NCBI GenBank assembly: GCA_022708025.1
Contig: JAKIZM010000010.1
Location: forward strand, 1 to 64,000
Direction of reading: 5' to 3'
Source of the DNA: Bacteroidota bacterium
GTDB lineage: Bacteria > Bacteroidota > Ignavibacteria > Ignavibacteriales > Ignavibacteriaceae
Length of the DNA: 64,000 bases
A model generated the notes under the pieces. That model saw nothing but the letters and a program-made list of their open reading frames with translations, searched no databases and was not told where the DNA came from. Position 1 is the stretch's first letter. Every line of letters starts with the position of its first letter. Below are positions 36,252 to 43,991 of the stretch, piece after piece. A program made the position numbers and the translations under genes.

Positions 36252-37442
36252 ATGGGACCATTAGTACCAGATATTGTAGGACCTGAATTAAATTACATTG
36301 TAGCACTTATCATCGGAATATTTTTTGGAATTATACTTGAGCAAGCAGGATTTTCAACTTCTAAAAAATTAGTTGGATTGTTTTACGGATATGATTTTAC
36401 AGTGCTCAGGGTTTTCTTCACTGCAGGCATTGTGGCAATGATTGGTGTAATTGCTTTTGAACATTTTGGATTATTGGATATTAACCTTACATATATTAAT
36501 CCTACATTTCTATGGTCTGCTATTGTCGGCGGATTGATTATGGGATTAGGATTTGTAATCGGTGGTTTTTGTCCAGGAACAAGTATTTGCGCAGCAGCTA
36601 TCGGTAAGATTGATGCGATGATATTTATTGCTGGTTCATTTATCGGTGTTTTTGTTTTTGCAGAAGGTTATCCGATTTGGGAAGGTTTATATAAAGCTGA
36701 AAATTGGGGAAATATTAGAATATTTGAATTACTTGGAATGCAGCAAACAGTATTTGCTTTTATGCTAACTGCAATCGCATTGTCAATGTTTTGGTTTGTT
36801 TCAATCGTTGAGAATAAAGTAAACGGAATTAAAAAACCTGTTTTCAGATTTACTCCTTATTATGTTTCTTTAGGTATAATCGGATTTGCTCTTTCAATCA
36901 CTGCTTTTATGTTAACCGAAAGAAAAGATCACCTAAAAAATTTAGTATCAGATAAAGAGTTTGTGAATAATTATGATATAAAAGCAATGAGTGTTGATGA
37001 GTTGGCTTATCGATTAATGAAGAATGATAACAGATTGCAAATCATTGATTTCCGATCATTGGAAGAATTTAAAAAAGAAAGTTTACCGGGTTCAACTTCT
37101 TTTACCTTTGATAATCTTTTTGAGAAAGAGCCCGGAAGAATTTTAAGTATCAGACATAAAGTAAATCTTTTTGTTGCTGAAGACGAATTTCAGGAAAGGC
37201 AACTTGCAATTGTAGCAAATAGATTAGGTTTTAAAAATGTAACTATTCTTCAAGGCGGATTGAGCAAGTTTAATAAAGATATTTTAAACTTTGATAAATC
37301 TCTTGTAGCTAGTAATAAAAGGGAAGAGGATACTTACAGATTCAGAACAAAGGCAAGTTCAATAATTCCTGTTTTGATCAAAGAAAATAAATCAACAGGA
37401 CCTGTTAAGAAAACTCAAAAACGGGCAATTGGCGGATGTTAA
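36252..37442 (+). CDS. YeeE/YedE sulfur transporter half with rhodanese-like C-terminal domain
   Basis: A 396-aa protein: YeeE/YedE membrane domain (about 10-225) with GGFCPGTSICAAAIGK carrying two cysteines, then a transmembrane segment and a rhodanese-like domain (about 250-365: LQIIDFRSLEEFKKESLPGS...VTILQGGLSKFN). The usual catalytic Cys loop is replaced by VNLFVAEDEFQERQ, with no cysteine. The protein ends KRAIGGC, so its only soluble-part cysteine is the last residue. The preceding gene supplies the other transporter half. It probably moves thiosulfate or related sulfur anions, or exchanges sulfur with the octaheme enzyme; this is inference from context. Confidence 0.9.
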   Translation: MGPLVPDIVGPELNYIVALIIGIFFGIILEQAGFSTSKKLVGLFYGYDFTVLRVFFTAGIVAMIGVIAFEHFGLLDINLTYINPTFLWSAIVGGLIMGLGFVIGGFCPGTSICAAAIGKIDAMIFIAGSFIGVFVFAEGYPIWEGLYKAENWGNIRIFELLGMQQTVFAFMLTAIALSMFWFVSIVENKVNGIKKPVFRFTPYYVSLGIIGFALSITAFMLTERKDHLKNLVSDKEFVNNYDIKAMSVDELAYRLMKNDNRLQIIDFRSLEEFKKESLPGSTSFTFDNLFEKEPGRILSIRHKVNLFVAEDEFQERQLAIVANRLGFKNVTILQGGLSKFNKDILNFDKSLVASNKREEDTYRFRTKASSIIPVLIKENKSTGPVKKTQKRAIGGC

Positions 37443-37447
37443 AAATT

Positions 37448-37539
37448 AAAAGGCTGTTTTAAGAAACCACTTTTTTTGTAATAATTTGAGAACCTGAAAC
37501 GAGTTCAGGTTGACAAAAATATTTTTTAAAACAGCCTTT
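37448..37539. terminator. Nested bidirectional terminator hairpin
   Basis: Outer arms AAGGCTGTTTTAA (near 37450-37462) and TTAAAACAGCCTTT (37526-37539) enclose an inner hairpin AACCTGAA / TTCAGGTT (37491-37511) followed by TGACA. It lies between the convergent sulfur operon and the sigma-54 regulator. The inner hairpin resembles the dispersed CTGAA...TTCAGG repeats. Confidence 0.75.
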
Positions 37540-37555
37540 ATTGATTAAGTAAAAT

Positions 37556-39280
37556 TCAAATCTCAAGTTTCTTAATCTTTCTCCAGAGAGTTGAAGGATT
37601 GATATTTAATTCTTCAGCAGTTTTAGTTCTGTTACCTTTGTGCTTTTCGAGCAATGAAATAATCAGCTGCTTTTCAGTTTCCTTTACTTTATTTACTGGA
37701 TTAATAATTATCTGACTTGGAAGGAATTTTTTCTCACGTAACCTTTTAGGCAGACAATCAACGTCAATTATCTTTCCGTTGCAAAGAACGAAACAATGCT
37801 CAATAACATTTTCAAGTTCTCTGATATTTCCGGGCCAATTATACTCAGTTAAAATATCGTAAGCACGAGATGAAAATTGTCTAACATCTTTTTTAAACTT
37901 TGTATTAAACACTTCAATAAAGTGATTGACGAATAAAGGAAAATCATCCATCCTTTCTCTTAATGGGGGCAGATGAATATTAACCACATTGATTCGATAG
38001 AAAAGATCCTCACGAAATCTTCCTGAAGAAATTTCTTCTACAAGATTTTTATTTGTAGCAGCAATTATTCTCGCATCAATTTTAAATATTTTATTTCCGC
38101 CAACTCTTTCAAATTCTTTTGTTTCAAGCACTCTTAATAATTTTGTTTGAACTGCTAATGACAGATCACCAATTTCATCGAGGAATAAAGTTCCGTCTTT
38201 TGCAAGTTCAAACTTACCAGCTTTTGATTTTATTGCGCCTGTAAATGCTCCTTTTTCATGTCCGAATAATTCACTTTCAATTAACGTTTCGACATAAGCG
38301 CTGCAGTTTACAGCAATAAATGGTTTTGTTTTTCTTGGACTGTTTAGATGAATTGCACGGGCAGCTAATTCTTTTCCGGTTCCGCTTTCACCTGTTATAA
38401 GCACTGAACTGTCAGTCTGAGAAACACTTTCAAGAACATGAAAGATTTGTTTTATCTCTTTGTTTCTGCCGATTATATTTTCATATCTGTAAACTTCGGT
38501 TAGATGGTCAGACAGGTTTTTGATTTCCGATATATCAATAAATGTTTCAACTGCACCAATTCTTTCATTCTTATTATTTATTAATATACTTGAATTTACA
38601 CGAATCGGAACAAGTCTGCCGCTCTTATGCAGTATTTCAACTTCATTGCCTATCATAGGTTTACCTTTTGTCATAGTCTGTTCCATATGACAGCCGTTTC
38701 TGCAAATTGATGAATTAAAAATCTCCCAACATTTTTTTCCTATCGCTTCGCTCTTTTTATATCCTGTTATTTTTTCTGCGGACTTATTAAATGAAGTTAT
38801 GTTCCAATCATTATCAATTGTAAATGTTCCTTCAATGTTGCTGTTGAAGATTGCATCAAGTTTATTTTTCTGATCGATCAGTTCTGATGTTTTTTCATTT
38901 ATCTCTTCAGCAAGTTTCAGCATTTCTTTCGTATCTCTGAAAACAAAAACAACACTTAAAACTTTCCCATCTCTAACAATTGGTGTTATAGATGCTAAAA
39001 CATTTTTGCTTTTTCCTTTAGAGTCAATAATATCAATTGGTTGATTATTGAACGAAATATTTTCTTTAATTGCTCTGCTAATAAAATTTGTATCTTCTGA
39101 ATGAGAAGAGAATATCAGATCAATTTTTTTTCCTATTATTTCATCTTCAGAATATCCGGTTATTCGCGAGGCAGCTTCATTGAAGACAATTATCTCCTGG
39201 TCGAGAGATATAACAGAGATCCCATCCGGGATGATAAGGCTTTCTTTATTCCTATCAATTATTTGTTGAACATCAGGCAT
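37556..39280 (-). CDS. Sigma-54 dependent transcriptional activator with two PAS domains
   Basis: An NtrC-type enhancer-binding protein of about 574 residues. PAS 1 is near residues 10-115, a short coiled coil follows, and PAS 2 (about 145-265) contains [13 protein letters not shown], a C-x3-C pair that could sense redox or bind a cofactor. The AAA+ domain has [15 protein letters not shown], the sigma-54 contact loop GAFTGA and [10 protein letters not shown]. The C-terminal Fis helix-turn-helix is [24 protein letters not shown] at 39304 would extend it by eight residues but almost touches the upstream ATGCAAT array. I prefer the ATG at 39280. There is no receiver domain, so control is by its own PAS sensors. 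Candidate targets are the neighbouring sulfur operon and the radical SAM locus. Confidence 0.92.
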   Translation of the reverse strand: MPDVQQIIDRNKESLIIPDGISVISLDQEIIVFNEAASRITGYSEDEIIGKKIDLIFSSHSEDTNFISRAIKENISFNNQPIDIIDSKGKSKNVLASITPIVRDGKVLSVVFVFRDTKEMLKLAEEINEKTSELIDQKNKLDAIFNSNIEGTFTIDNDWNITSFNKSAEKITGYKKSEAIGKKCWEIFNSSICRNGCHMEQTMTKGKPMIGNEVEILHKSGRLVPIRVNSSILINNKNERIGAVETFIDISEIKNLSDHLTEVYRYENIIGRNKEIKQIFHVLESVSQTDSSVLITGESGTGKELAARAIHLNSPRKTKPFIAVNCSAYVETLIESELFGHEKGAFTGAIKSKAGKFELAKDGTLFLDEIGDLSLAVQTKLLRVLETKEFERVGGNKIFKIDARIIAATNKNLVEEISSGRFREDLFYRINVVNIHLPPLRERMDDFPLFVNHFIEVFNTKFKKDVRQFSSRAYDILTEYNWPGNIRELENVIEHCFVLCNGKIIDVDCLPKRLREKKFLPSQIIINPVNKVKETEKQLIISLLEKHKGNRTKTAEELNINPSTLWRKIKKLEI

Positions 39281-39308
39281 AAAATTCTCAATTTCTTTAT
39301 CCAAAGTT

Positions 39309-39375
39309 ATGCAATTGATTGCATCAATGCAATTTTTTAGAAATAATTATTGCAAAAATGCAATAGTAATGCAAT
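39309..39375. promoter_or_regulatory. Array of six ATGCAAT/ATTGCAT half-sites
   Basis: Heptamers ATGCAAT lie at 39309-39315, 39327-39333, 39358-39364 and 39369-39375, and their reverse complement ATTGCAT at 39318-39324; ATTGCA (six of seven) is at 39349-39354. They form exact palindromes ATGCAAT-TG-ATTGCAT and ATTGCA-AAA-ATGCAAT-like, spaced about 9-11 bp apart in two groups. The array fills the divergent region between the sigma-54 activator and the first radical SAM gene. This is far denser than expected by chance and is probably an operator or enhancer. Confidence 0.75.
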
Positions 39376-39461
39376 TATAATAATTGAATTTTGAGCAAAA
39401 AAGCAGCTTTTTAAATCGGAACAGTTTTGGTAAAACTATTATAAATAAACTGAGATTTAAT

Positions 39462-40481
39462 ATGAAAATTTTATTCGAAAAACAACTTGTAAGTATTTGC
39501 AATCGATTAAAGAAATATATTCTTTCTGATAAATCTTTAAGGTGCAAAGTAGTTTATGGCCCAATCCGATCTCGAAGATTAGGAATGGTTTTAGGCGTTA
39601 ACAATATCAGAAGAAACCTTTGTCCTTACGATTGCATTTATAGTCCAAACGGAGGGACGTCTTGCTGCTCGATTTGTTCTTCACAATGTCTTTCACCTTA
39701 TGAGCTTTTTTTTGCTGTTAAAAATAAAATTGATGAGATCAACAAAAAGGGGAAAAAGATAGATTATATTTTATTTGCTGGTCAAGGTGATCCTGCTTTA
39801 GATCTGAATCTTCCGCAGGAAATATCCATCCTTCGTGAATTCGGATATAAGATCGCAGTTTTTACAAGCTCAGCTTTACTCCATAATGAAAATATCAGAG
39901 AGAATCTGATGTTTGCTGATTATGTTTCTCTTAAACTTGATACTGTAAATGAAGAGAGCTGGTTGAAAATTAATCATCCTCATCAAAGATTAAAATATGA
40001 TCTTATTCTGGATGGAATAGAAAAATTTGCACGCTCATTCAGAAGAAAACTTGTAACTGAAACAACATTTGTTAAAGGCTTCAACGACAATGAAACTGAA
40101 ATTGAAGATCTTTCTGTTTTCTTAAACAAGCTGAATTTGGATACAAGTTATTTTACAATTCCGATTTATCCGCCAAATGAAAAATATGCTGTAAGTCCTG
40201 ATGATAATACACTTAAAAAACTTTCAGAAAAGATAAACAGTTTAATTCCAAATTCAACTTTGCTGTGCTGTCCGAAGGAGGATGAAATTTATATAACAGA
40301 TGATTTTGAAGAAGAGTTACTTGGGCTATTGGAAATGCATCCTGTTAATGAAGAAGCTGTATTTAAGCTAGCAAAAATTTCAAGCAACATTGAAAAGTTA
40401 AACAAAATGATTGTTGACAAAATAATAAAAACTGATCAATACAATGGAAAGAATTATTACTCACTTGTTAATCAGTCATAA
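39462..40481 (+). CDS. Degenerate radical SAM-like protein (cluster cysteine lost)
   Basis: A 339-aa paralogue of the next gene (shared GPIRSRRLGMVLGVNNI versus GPIPSRRLGRSLGINNI). The radical SAM motif CX3CX2C reads C54-P-Y-D-C58-I-Y-S61: the third cysteine is Ser. The Gly-rich GEPTL motif is also changed (GQGDPALDLNL). A cysteine-rich insertion CCSICSSQC (C68, C69, C72, C76) follows directly, and could supply another metal ligand. The C-terminal part has a winged-helix-like segment. A TTG at 39384 would lengthen the protein without homology to the paralogue; I chose the ATG at 39462. It is probably a pseudo-enzyme or partner of the canonical paralogue. Biochemical role unknown. Confidence 0.8.
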   Translation: MKILFEKQLVSICNRLKKYILSDKSLRCKVVYGPIRSRRLGMVLGVNNIRRNLCPYDCIYSPNGGTSCCSICSSQCLSPYELFFAVKNKIDEINKKGKKIDYILFAGQGDPALDLNLPQEISILREFGYKIAVFTSSALLHNENIRENLMFADYVSLKLDTVNEESWLKINHPHQRLKYDLILDGIEKFARSFRRKLVTETTFVKGFNDNETEIEDLSVFLNKLNLDTSYFTIPIYPPNEKYAVSPDDNTLKKLSEKINSLIPNSTLLCCPKEDEIYITDDFEEELLGLLEMHPVNEEAVFKLAKISSNIEKLNKMIVDKIIKTDQYNGKNYYSLVNQS

Positions 40482-40579
40482 GGAAAAAGAGTAATTATTT
40501 AGCTATTAAAAGAATAAAAAATTTCTGAAAAATATTATCAAATAACAATTATAATTTAATTATCAATTGAGTTTTCAAG

Positions 40580-41512
40580 GTGGGAATTTTATTCGGACCA
40601 ATTCCGTCAAGGAGATTAGGAAGAAGTCTTGGTATTAACAATATACCTGCAAAAGTATGCAGCTATTCTTGTGTTTATTGTCAGGTCGGATTAACCACAA
40701 CACTTTCTGTTGAGCAAAGAGAATTCTATTCGCCAAATTTGATTTACGCTGATGTCAGAAAACGTTTGGAGGAATTAAAAGCTGATAATGAAGCTGTTGA
40801 TTATTTGTCTTTTGTTCCTGATGGTGAACCGACGTTAGATATAAATCTTGCTGACACAATTTATATGCTTAAAAATTTTGGGATTAAAATAGCTGTGTTT
40901 ACTAATTCATCATTGATCTGGAAAAAAGAAGTTCAGGAGGCATTAAATTTAGCTGACTATGTTTCCGTTAAAATTGATTCGATAGATGAGGCAACCTGGA
41001 AAAAGATAAATCATCCTTCTCATAAACTTGATCTTAATAAAATACTTGATGGAATTCTAGAGTTTAAGAAAAACTACTCCGGCAAGCTTGTTACTGAAAC
41101 GATGTTGATTAGTGGAATAAACGATAATGACGATGATCTAATTAAAACATCACATTATATTGTTAAAGTTGAACCCGACATAGCTTATTTAACTGTTCCG
41201 ACCAGACCAACTCCAATTAAGAATATACGTGCGCCTAAACCTGAAAAATCAATTTCAATTTTTAAAATATTCAAATCGATTTATCCAAAAACTGAATTGT
41301 TAAATGTTTATGAAGGAAATGAATTTTCAATAACTGATGAGATAGAAGAAGGTTTGGTAAGTATAATGGCAGTTCATCCGATGCGAAAAGATGCAGTTGA
41401 AAATTATTTATTAAGATCAAAGTCAGATTGGAGCGTTATTGATAAATTGATTGAGACAGAAAAGATCATCGAAATAGAATATGATGGGAATATTTTTTAC
41501 AAGAATAATTAG
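40580..41512 (+). CDS. Radical SAM protein (COG0731-like)
   Basis: A 310-aa radical SAM enzyme starting at GTG. The cluster motif C27-S-Y-S-C31-V-Y-C34 is intact, with the aromatic residue before the third Cys. DGEPTLDINL is the SAM-binding GE motif, and AVFTNSSL and VSVKIDSIDEATWKKINHP follow the usual barrel order. A small C-terminal domain (MAVHPMRKDAVENYLLRS) looks like a winged helix. The family is uncharacterised, though distantly like wybutosine-synthesis enzymes. Together with the degenerate copy 98 bp upstream it forms a tandem pair, followed by the carbohydrate-binding, NifX-like and Dps genes. Confidence 0.9.
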   Translation: MGILFGPIPSRRLGRSLGINNIPAKVCSYSCVYCQVGLTTTLSVEQREFYSPNLIYADVRKRLEELKADNEAVDYLSFVPDGEPTLDINLADTIYMLKNFGIKIAVFTNSSLIWKKEVQEALNLADYVSVKIDSIDEATWKKINHPSHKLDLNKILDGILEFKKNYSGKLVTETMLISGINDNDDDLIKTSHYIVKVEPDIAYLTVPTRPTPIKNIRAPKPEKSISIFKIFKSIYPKTELLNVYEGNEFSITDEIEEGLVSIMAVHPMRKDAVENYLLRSKSDWSVIDKLIETEKIIEIEYDGNIFYKNN

Positions 41513-41534
41513 AATATTTATTAAGGAGGTTGTT

Positions 41535-41846
41535 ATGGCTATAAAGAAAACATTTTCTCAGGATAAAAAAGTATGCAGGGTTAATTTCACCTTGCCGAAA
41601 GAGGTTTGTGAAAATTTTCAGGAAGTTAGTGTTGTTGGAGATTTTAACGGTTGGGATCCAGGCGAAAATAAATTTTCACAGAAAAATTCAGATGGTTCAT
41701 CTTCAATTGAAATAGTTTTTGATAGTGGTAAAGAATACCAGTTCAGATATTTATGTGACGGTCATATCTGGCTGAATGAACCTGATGCTGATAAAGAAAA
41801 GCTTACTTATTTCGGTAATGCAAAAAATTCAGTCTTAGTATTATAA
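41535..41846 (+). CDS. Small glycogen-binding/isoamylase early-set (CBM48-like) domain protein
   Basis: A 103-aa single-domain protein. The motif SVVGDFNGWDPGENKFSQ and the later EYQFRYLCDGHIWLNEPDAD are the core of the CBM48/AMPK-beta glycogen-binding fold. The ATG at 41535 is chosen because AAGGAGG (41523-41529) sits 5 bp before it; an upstream ATG at 41481 lies inside the previous gene. Stand-alone domains of this kind are common in this phylum, and their role is unclear. The position among metal and Fe-S related genes is unexpected. Confidence 0.9.
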   Translation: MAIKKTFSQDKKVCRVNFTLPKEVCENFQEVSVVGDFNGWDPGENKFSQKNSDGSSSIEIVFDSGKEYQFRYLCDGHIWLNEPDADKEKLTYFGNAKNSVLVL

Positions 41847-41859
41847 ATAATTAAAATAT

Positions 41860-41923
41860 CGGAGCGGAGCTGTTAAGCCACTCGTATCCTAAATGAATTA
41901 AATTATCAGCAGGCTTCGCTCCG
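41860..41923. repeat. Intergenic inverted repeat CGGAGCGGAGC...GCTTCGCTCCG
   Basis: 11-bp arms (41860-41870 and 41913-41923, one mismatch) around a 42-nt loop, followed by TGTTTTA. It may be a terminator for the CBM48 gene or a mobile repeat remnant. Confidence 0.5.
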
Positions 41924-41977
41924 TGTTTTATCAAATAATAAGTAATAGAATGTTTTAATATAAAACAGGAGTCAATT

Positions 41978-42199
41978 ATGCCACACTTAAATGAAAACAG
42001 GTCGGAAGGAAATAAACCGTTTATTAGGAAAAGGAGAAGATGCAGAAGCGAAGAATGTAAAGAAGAAAATCGTGAACTTATGTATGAACAAAGACGCTGT
42101 GGAAGAGGTCGTGGTGAAAGAGGGAGAGAGGGAAATGGATTTGGAAAGGGACAGGGCAGACGAAGAGGTTTTGGCAGAAATCAAATTTTTGGTAATTAA
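41978..42199 (+). CDS. Small Arg/Gly-rich protein, function unknown
   Basis: A 73-aa very basic peptide: N-terminal MPHLNENRSEGNKPFIRKRR, two cysteines in RRCRSEECKEE and another in RRCGRGRGE, then a Gly/Arg-rich tail GRRRGFGRNQIFGN. AGGAG (41967-41971) is 6 bp before the ATG. An overlapping frame (41991-42209) is open but lacks a ribosome site. Small Gly-rich proteins often precede NifX/NifB-like genes in anaerobes (DUF5320-type); this may be a diverged relative. It ends 3 bp before the first NifX-like gene. Confidence 0.65.
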   Translation: MPHLNENRSEGNKPFIRKRRRCRSEECKEENRELMYEQRRCGRGRGERGREGNGFGKGQGRRRGFGRNQIFGN

Positions 42200-42202
42200 A
42201 AA

Positions 42203-42613
42203 ATGTTGATAGCAGTATCAGTTAAAAATACGGAAGAATCATCATTACTATCAGATTCATTTGGGAGGAGTAAATACTTTTTAATTTATGATTCACTAAA
42301 AAGTAGGTTTGAATTCATTAAAAATCCATATTATCTGGAATTAGGCGGAGCAGGAATTCAAACCGCACGGTTTTTAATTGAACAAAAAGTTGAAGCTATA
42401 ATTACAACTTTTATTGGACCGAATATTTTAAGGTTTTTTAATTCATCGCAAGTAAAAGTTTATAAATCAGTAAATAAAACTTTGCAGGAATCATTAAAAC
42501 TTTTTTTTGAAAATAAACTTGATGAATTAACCAAAGATATAAATCTAAAAAGGCAGCGCAGAAGATTTGGATGGGAAAGCAAATACTTTAACGATACAGA
42601 GGGCAAAAATTAA
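42203..42613 (+). CDS. NifX/NifB-type dinitrogenase cofactor domain protein (first of three)
   Basis: A 136-aa protein with the NifX/NafY/NifB C-terminal fold: MLIAVSVKNTEESSLLSDSFGRSKYFLIYD, in two parts, then GGAGIQTARFLIEQKVEAII and a final helix LQESLKLFFENKLDEL. Related proteins bind or carry Fe-S or FeMo-cofactor precursors, but many have no link to nitrogen fixation, and no nif genes are seen here. Expressed with two further copies and Dps. Confidence 0.85.
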   Translation: MLIAVSVKNTEESSLLSDSFGRSKYFLIYDSLKSRFEFIKNPYYLELGGAGIQTARFLIEQKVEAIITTFIGPNILRFFNSSQVKVYKSVNKTLQESLKLFFENKLDELTKDINLKRQRRRFGWESKYFNDTEGKN

Positions 42614-42633
42614 AAGAAAAATCGGTGATTGAA

Positions 42634-43014
42634 ATGTCCGAAAGAATAGCTGTAGCAATTGAAGAGCTTGAAAATAACAGACAAATTATTCCGTATGAGA
42701 TTGGTAAGTGTTCTAAATTCATAGTATGTGAAATTGCTGGTGATAAGTCGATAATCGAAAAGGAAATTTATTTTAATCCACTTTTAGGTGAATCGAGTTC
42801 AGCTTCACAATTGCCTGAATATCTTAAACAATTTAAAATTAATGTTTTGATAACAGGTGAAATGGGACAACAAATTATTAAAAAATTTTTGAAACATAAG
42901 ATAATAGTATTATCAGCTCCCGGTCTTGGGTTTAATCAGGCTTTAGCTCTTTATTTGAACAAAAAATCGGAAATGAATAAATCATATAACTATTATAAAC
43001 AGATTATTGAATAA
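42634..43014 (+). CDS. NifX-like domain protein (second of three)
   Basis: A 127-aa divergent NifX-like protein: MSERIAVAIEELENNR, IGKCSKFIVCEIAG, SSSASQLPEYLKQFKINVLI and GEMGQQIIKKFL follow the strand-helix order of the family. A GTG at 42625 would add three residues, but GGTGA lies 5 bp before the ATG at 42634, which I prefer. It is the least conserved of the three paralogues. The ligand is unknown. Confidence 0.78.
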   Translation: MSERIAVAIEELENNRQIIPYEIGKCSKFIVCEIAGDKSIIEKEIYFNPLLGESSSASQLPEYLKQFKINVLITGEMGQQIIKKFLKHKIIVLSAPGLGFNQALALYLNKKSEMNKSYNYYKQIIE

Positions 43015-43039
43015 TCATGAAAAAATAAAAAGGTAAAAA

Positions 43040-43366
43040 ATGATAATTGTAATTCCATCAAACGGCGATACTATAGATTCTTTGGTAAGTGATACTTTAG
43101 GGCGGGCACCGTTTCTGATTGTTTACGACAGCACAAACGAAAAATATAATTCTGTTGAGAATCCCGGTTTTAGAGTTCAGGATGGTTCAGGTCTTAAAGC
43201 TTCTGAAGTGATCATAAATCAGAGAGCTGATATTCTATTAACCAGAGAGATAGGCAGGAAATCATATTCGGTTTTACAGAGAGAACGCATAAAAATACAA
43301 CTATTAACAACAGGCGGATCTGTTAAATCCGTTATTAAAAAATATCTAAAAAAACAGGAGAAGTAA
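43040..43366 (+). CDS. NifX-like domain protein (third of three)
   Basis: A 108-aa NifX-fold protein: MIIVIPSNGDTIDSLVSDTL, GRAPFLIVYD, SGLKASEVIINQRADILLTR and a C-terminal Lys-rich helix. Clear paralogue of the 42203 gene (matching SDSFGRSKYFLIYD with SDTLGRAPFLIVYD). The tail overlaps the Dps ribosome binding site. Confidence 0.85.
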   Translation: MIIVIPSNGDTIDSLVSDTLGRAPFLIVYDSTNEKYNSVENPGFRVQDGSGLKASEVIINQRADILLTREIGRKSYSVLQRERIKIQLLTTGGSVKSVIKKYLKKQEK

Positions 43367-43368
43367 AA

Positions 43369-43812
43369 ATGAAATCTAACAACCTTATTGAATTGTTAAA
43401 CAAAAACCTTTCAAATCTGCAGTTGATTTATGTAAAGCTTCATAATTATCACTGGAATGTTAAAGGGATGAATTTTAAGCTCATTCATGAAATGACTGAA
43501 TCATATTATGATTATTTCGCCGAACAGTATGACGAAGTTGCTGAAAGAATTGTGCAGCTTGGAGGAAAACCTTTTGCAACATTAAGTGATTATTCTAAGA
43601 ATGCTTCATTAAAAGAAGAAACTAAAAATGATTATGACACAAAATATATTCTTAACTCAATCTTATCAGATTTTGAAGCTTTAAATAAAGAATATAAAGA
43701 GATATCAAAAGCTGCAGGCGATGCTGAAGATGCTGTAACAGAAGCTTTAGCGGATGATGATGTTAAGTGGCTTGAAAAAGAAATCTGGATGGTTAAAGCA
43801 AGTTTATATTAA
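43369..43812 (+). CDS. dps: Dps-family ferritin-like DNA-protection protein
   Basis: A 147-aa four-helix ferritin-like protein. The intersubunit ferroxidase ligands of Dps are all in place: H28 in HNYHWNVKG, H40 in KLIHEMTE, D55 and E59 in EQYDEVAERI, with the spacing of the E. coli protein. It should oxidise Fe(II) with peroxide and store iron, protecting DNA. Strong AGGAG site; only 2 bp after the last NifX-like gene, so iron storage is co-expressed with these putative Fe-S carriers. Confidence 0.95.
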   Translation: MKSNNLIELLNKNLSNLQLIYVKLHNYHWNVKGMNFKLIHEMTESYYDYFAEQYDEVAERIVQLGGKPFATLSDYSKNASLKEETKNDYDTKYILNSILSDFEALNKEYKEISKAAGDAEDAVTEALADDDVKWLEKEIWMVKASLY

Positions 43813-43991
43813 TTGTTATATACTTCTATTATCTGAATCGTTTTTATAATTTTTAATTAAGTGCTTAATACAAAATTTTGTTTAACTGAACGATTCAACT
43901 TTATTAACTCGAAAAAACTGTGAACAAAAAGAAGTATCTTTACATATTAAATTTCTTTTATTCTTCTACAACTGTATAAAAAAATAATATT

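Noticed and set aside
39309-39375. ATGCAAT array as a CRISPR or a coding repeat
   Set aside because: Repeats are only 7 bp, spacing is 9-22 bp, both orientations alternate, and no frame is maintained; it fits DNA-binding sites.
41991-42209. 72-aa frame overlapping the Arg/Gly-rich gene
   Set aside because: The 41978 frame has the well-placed AGGAG site; this frame has none at proper distance.
42203-43366. Nitrogen fixation cluster
   Set aside because: Only NifX-like carrier domains are present; no nifHDK, nifE or nifN. The fold is widespread outside nitrogen fixation.
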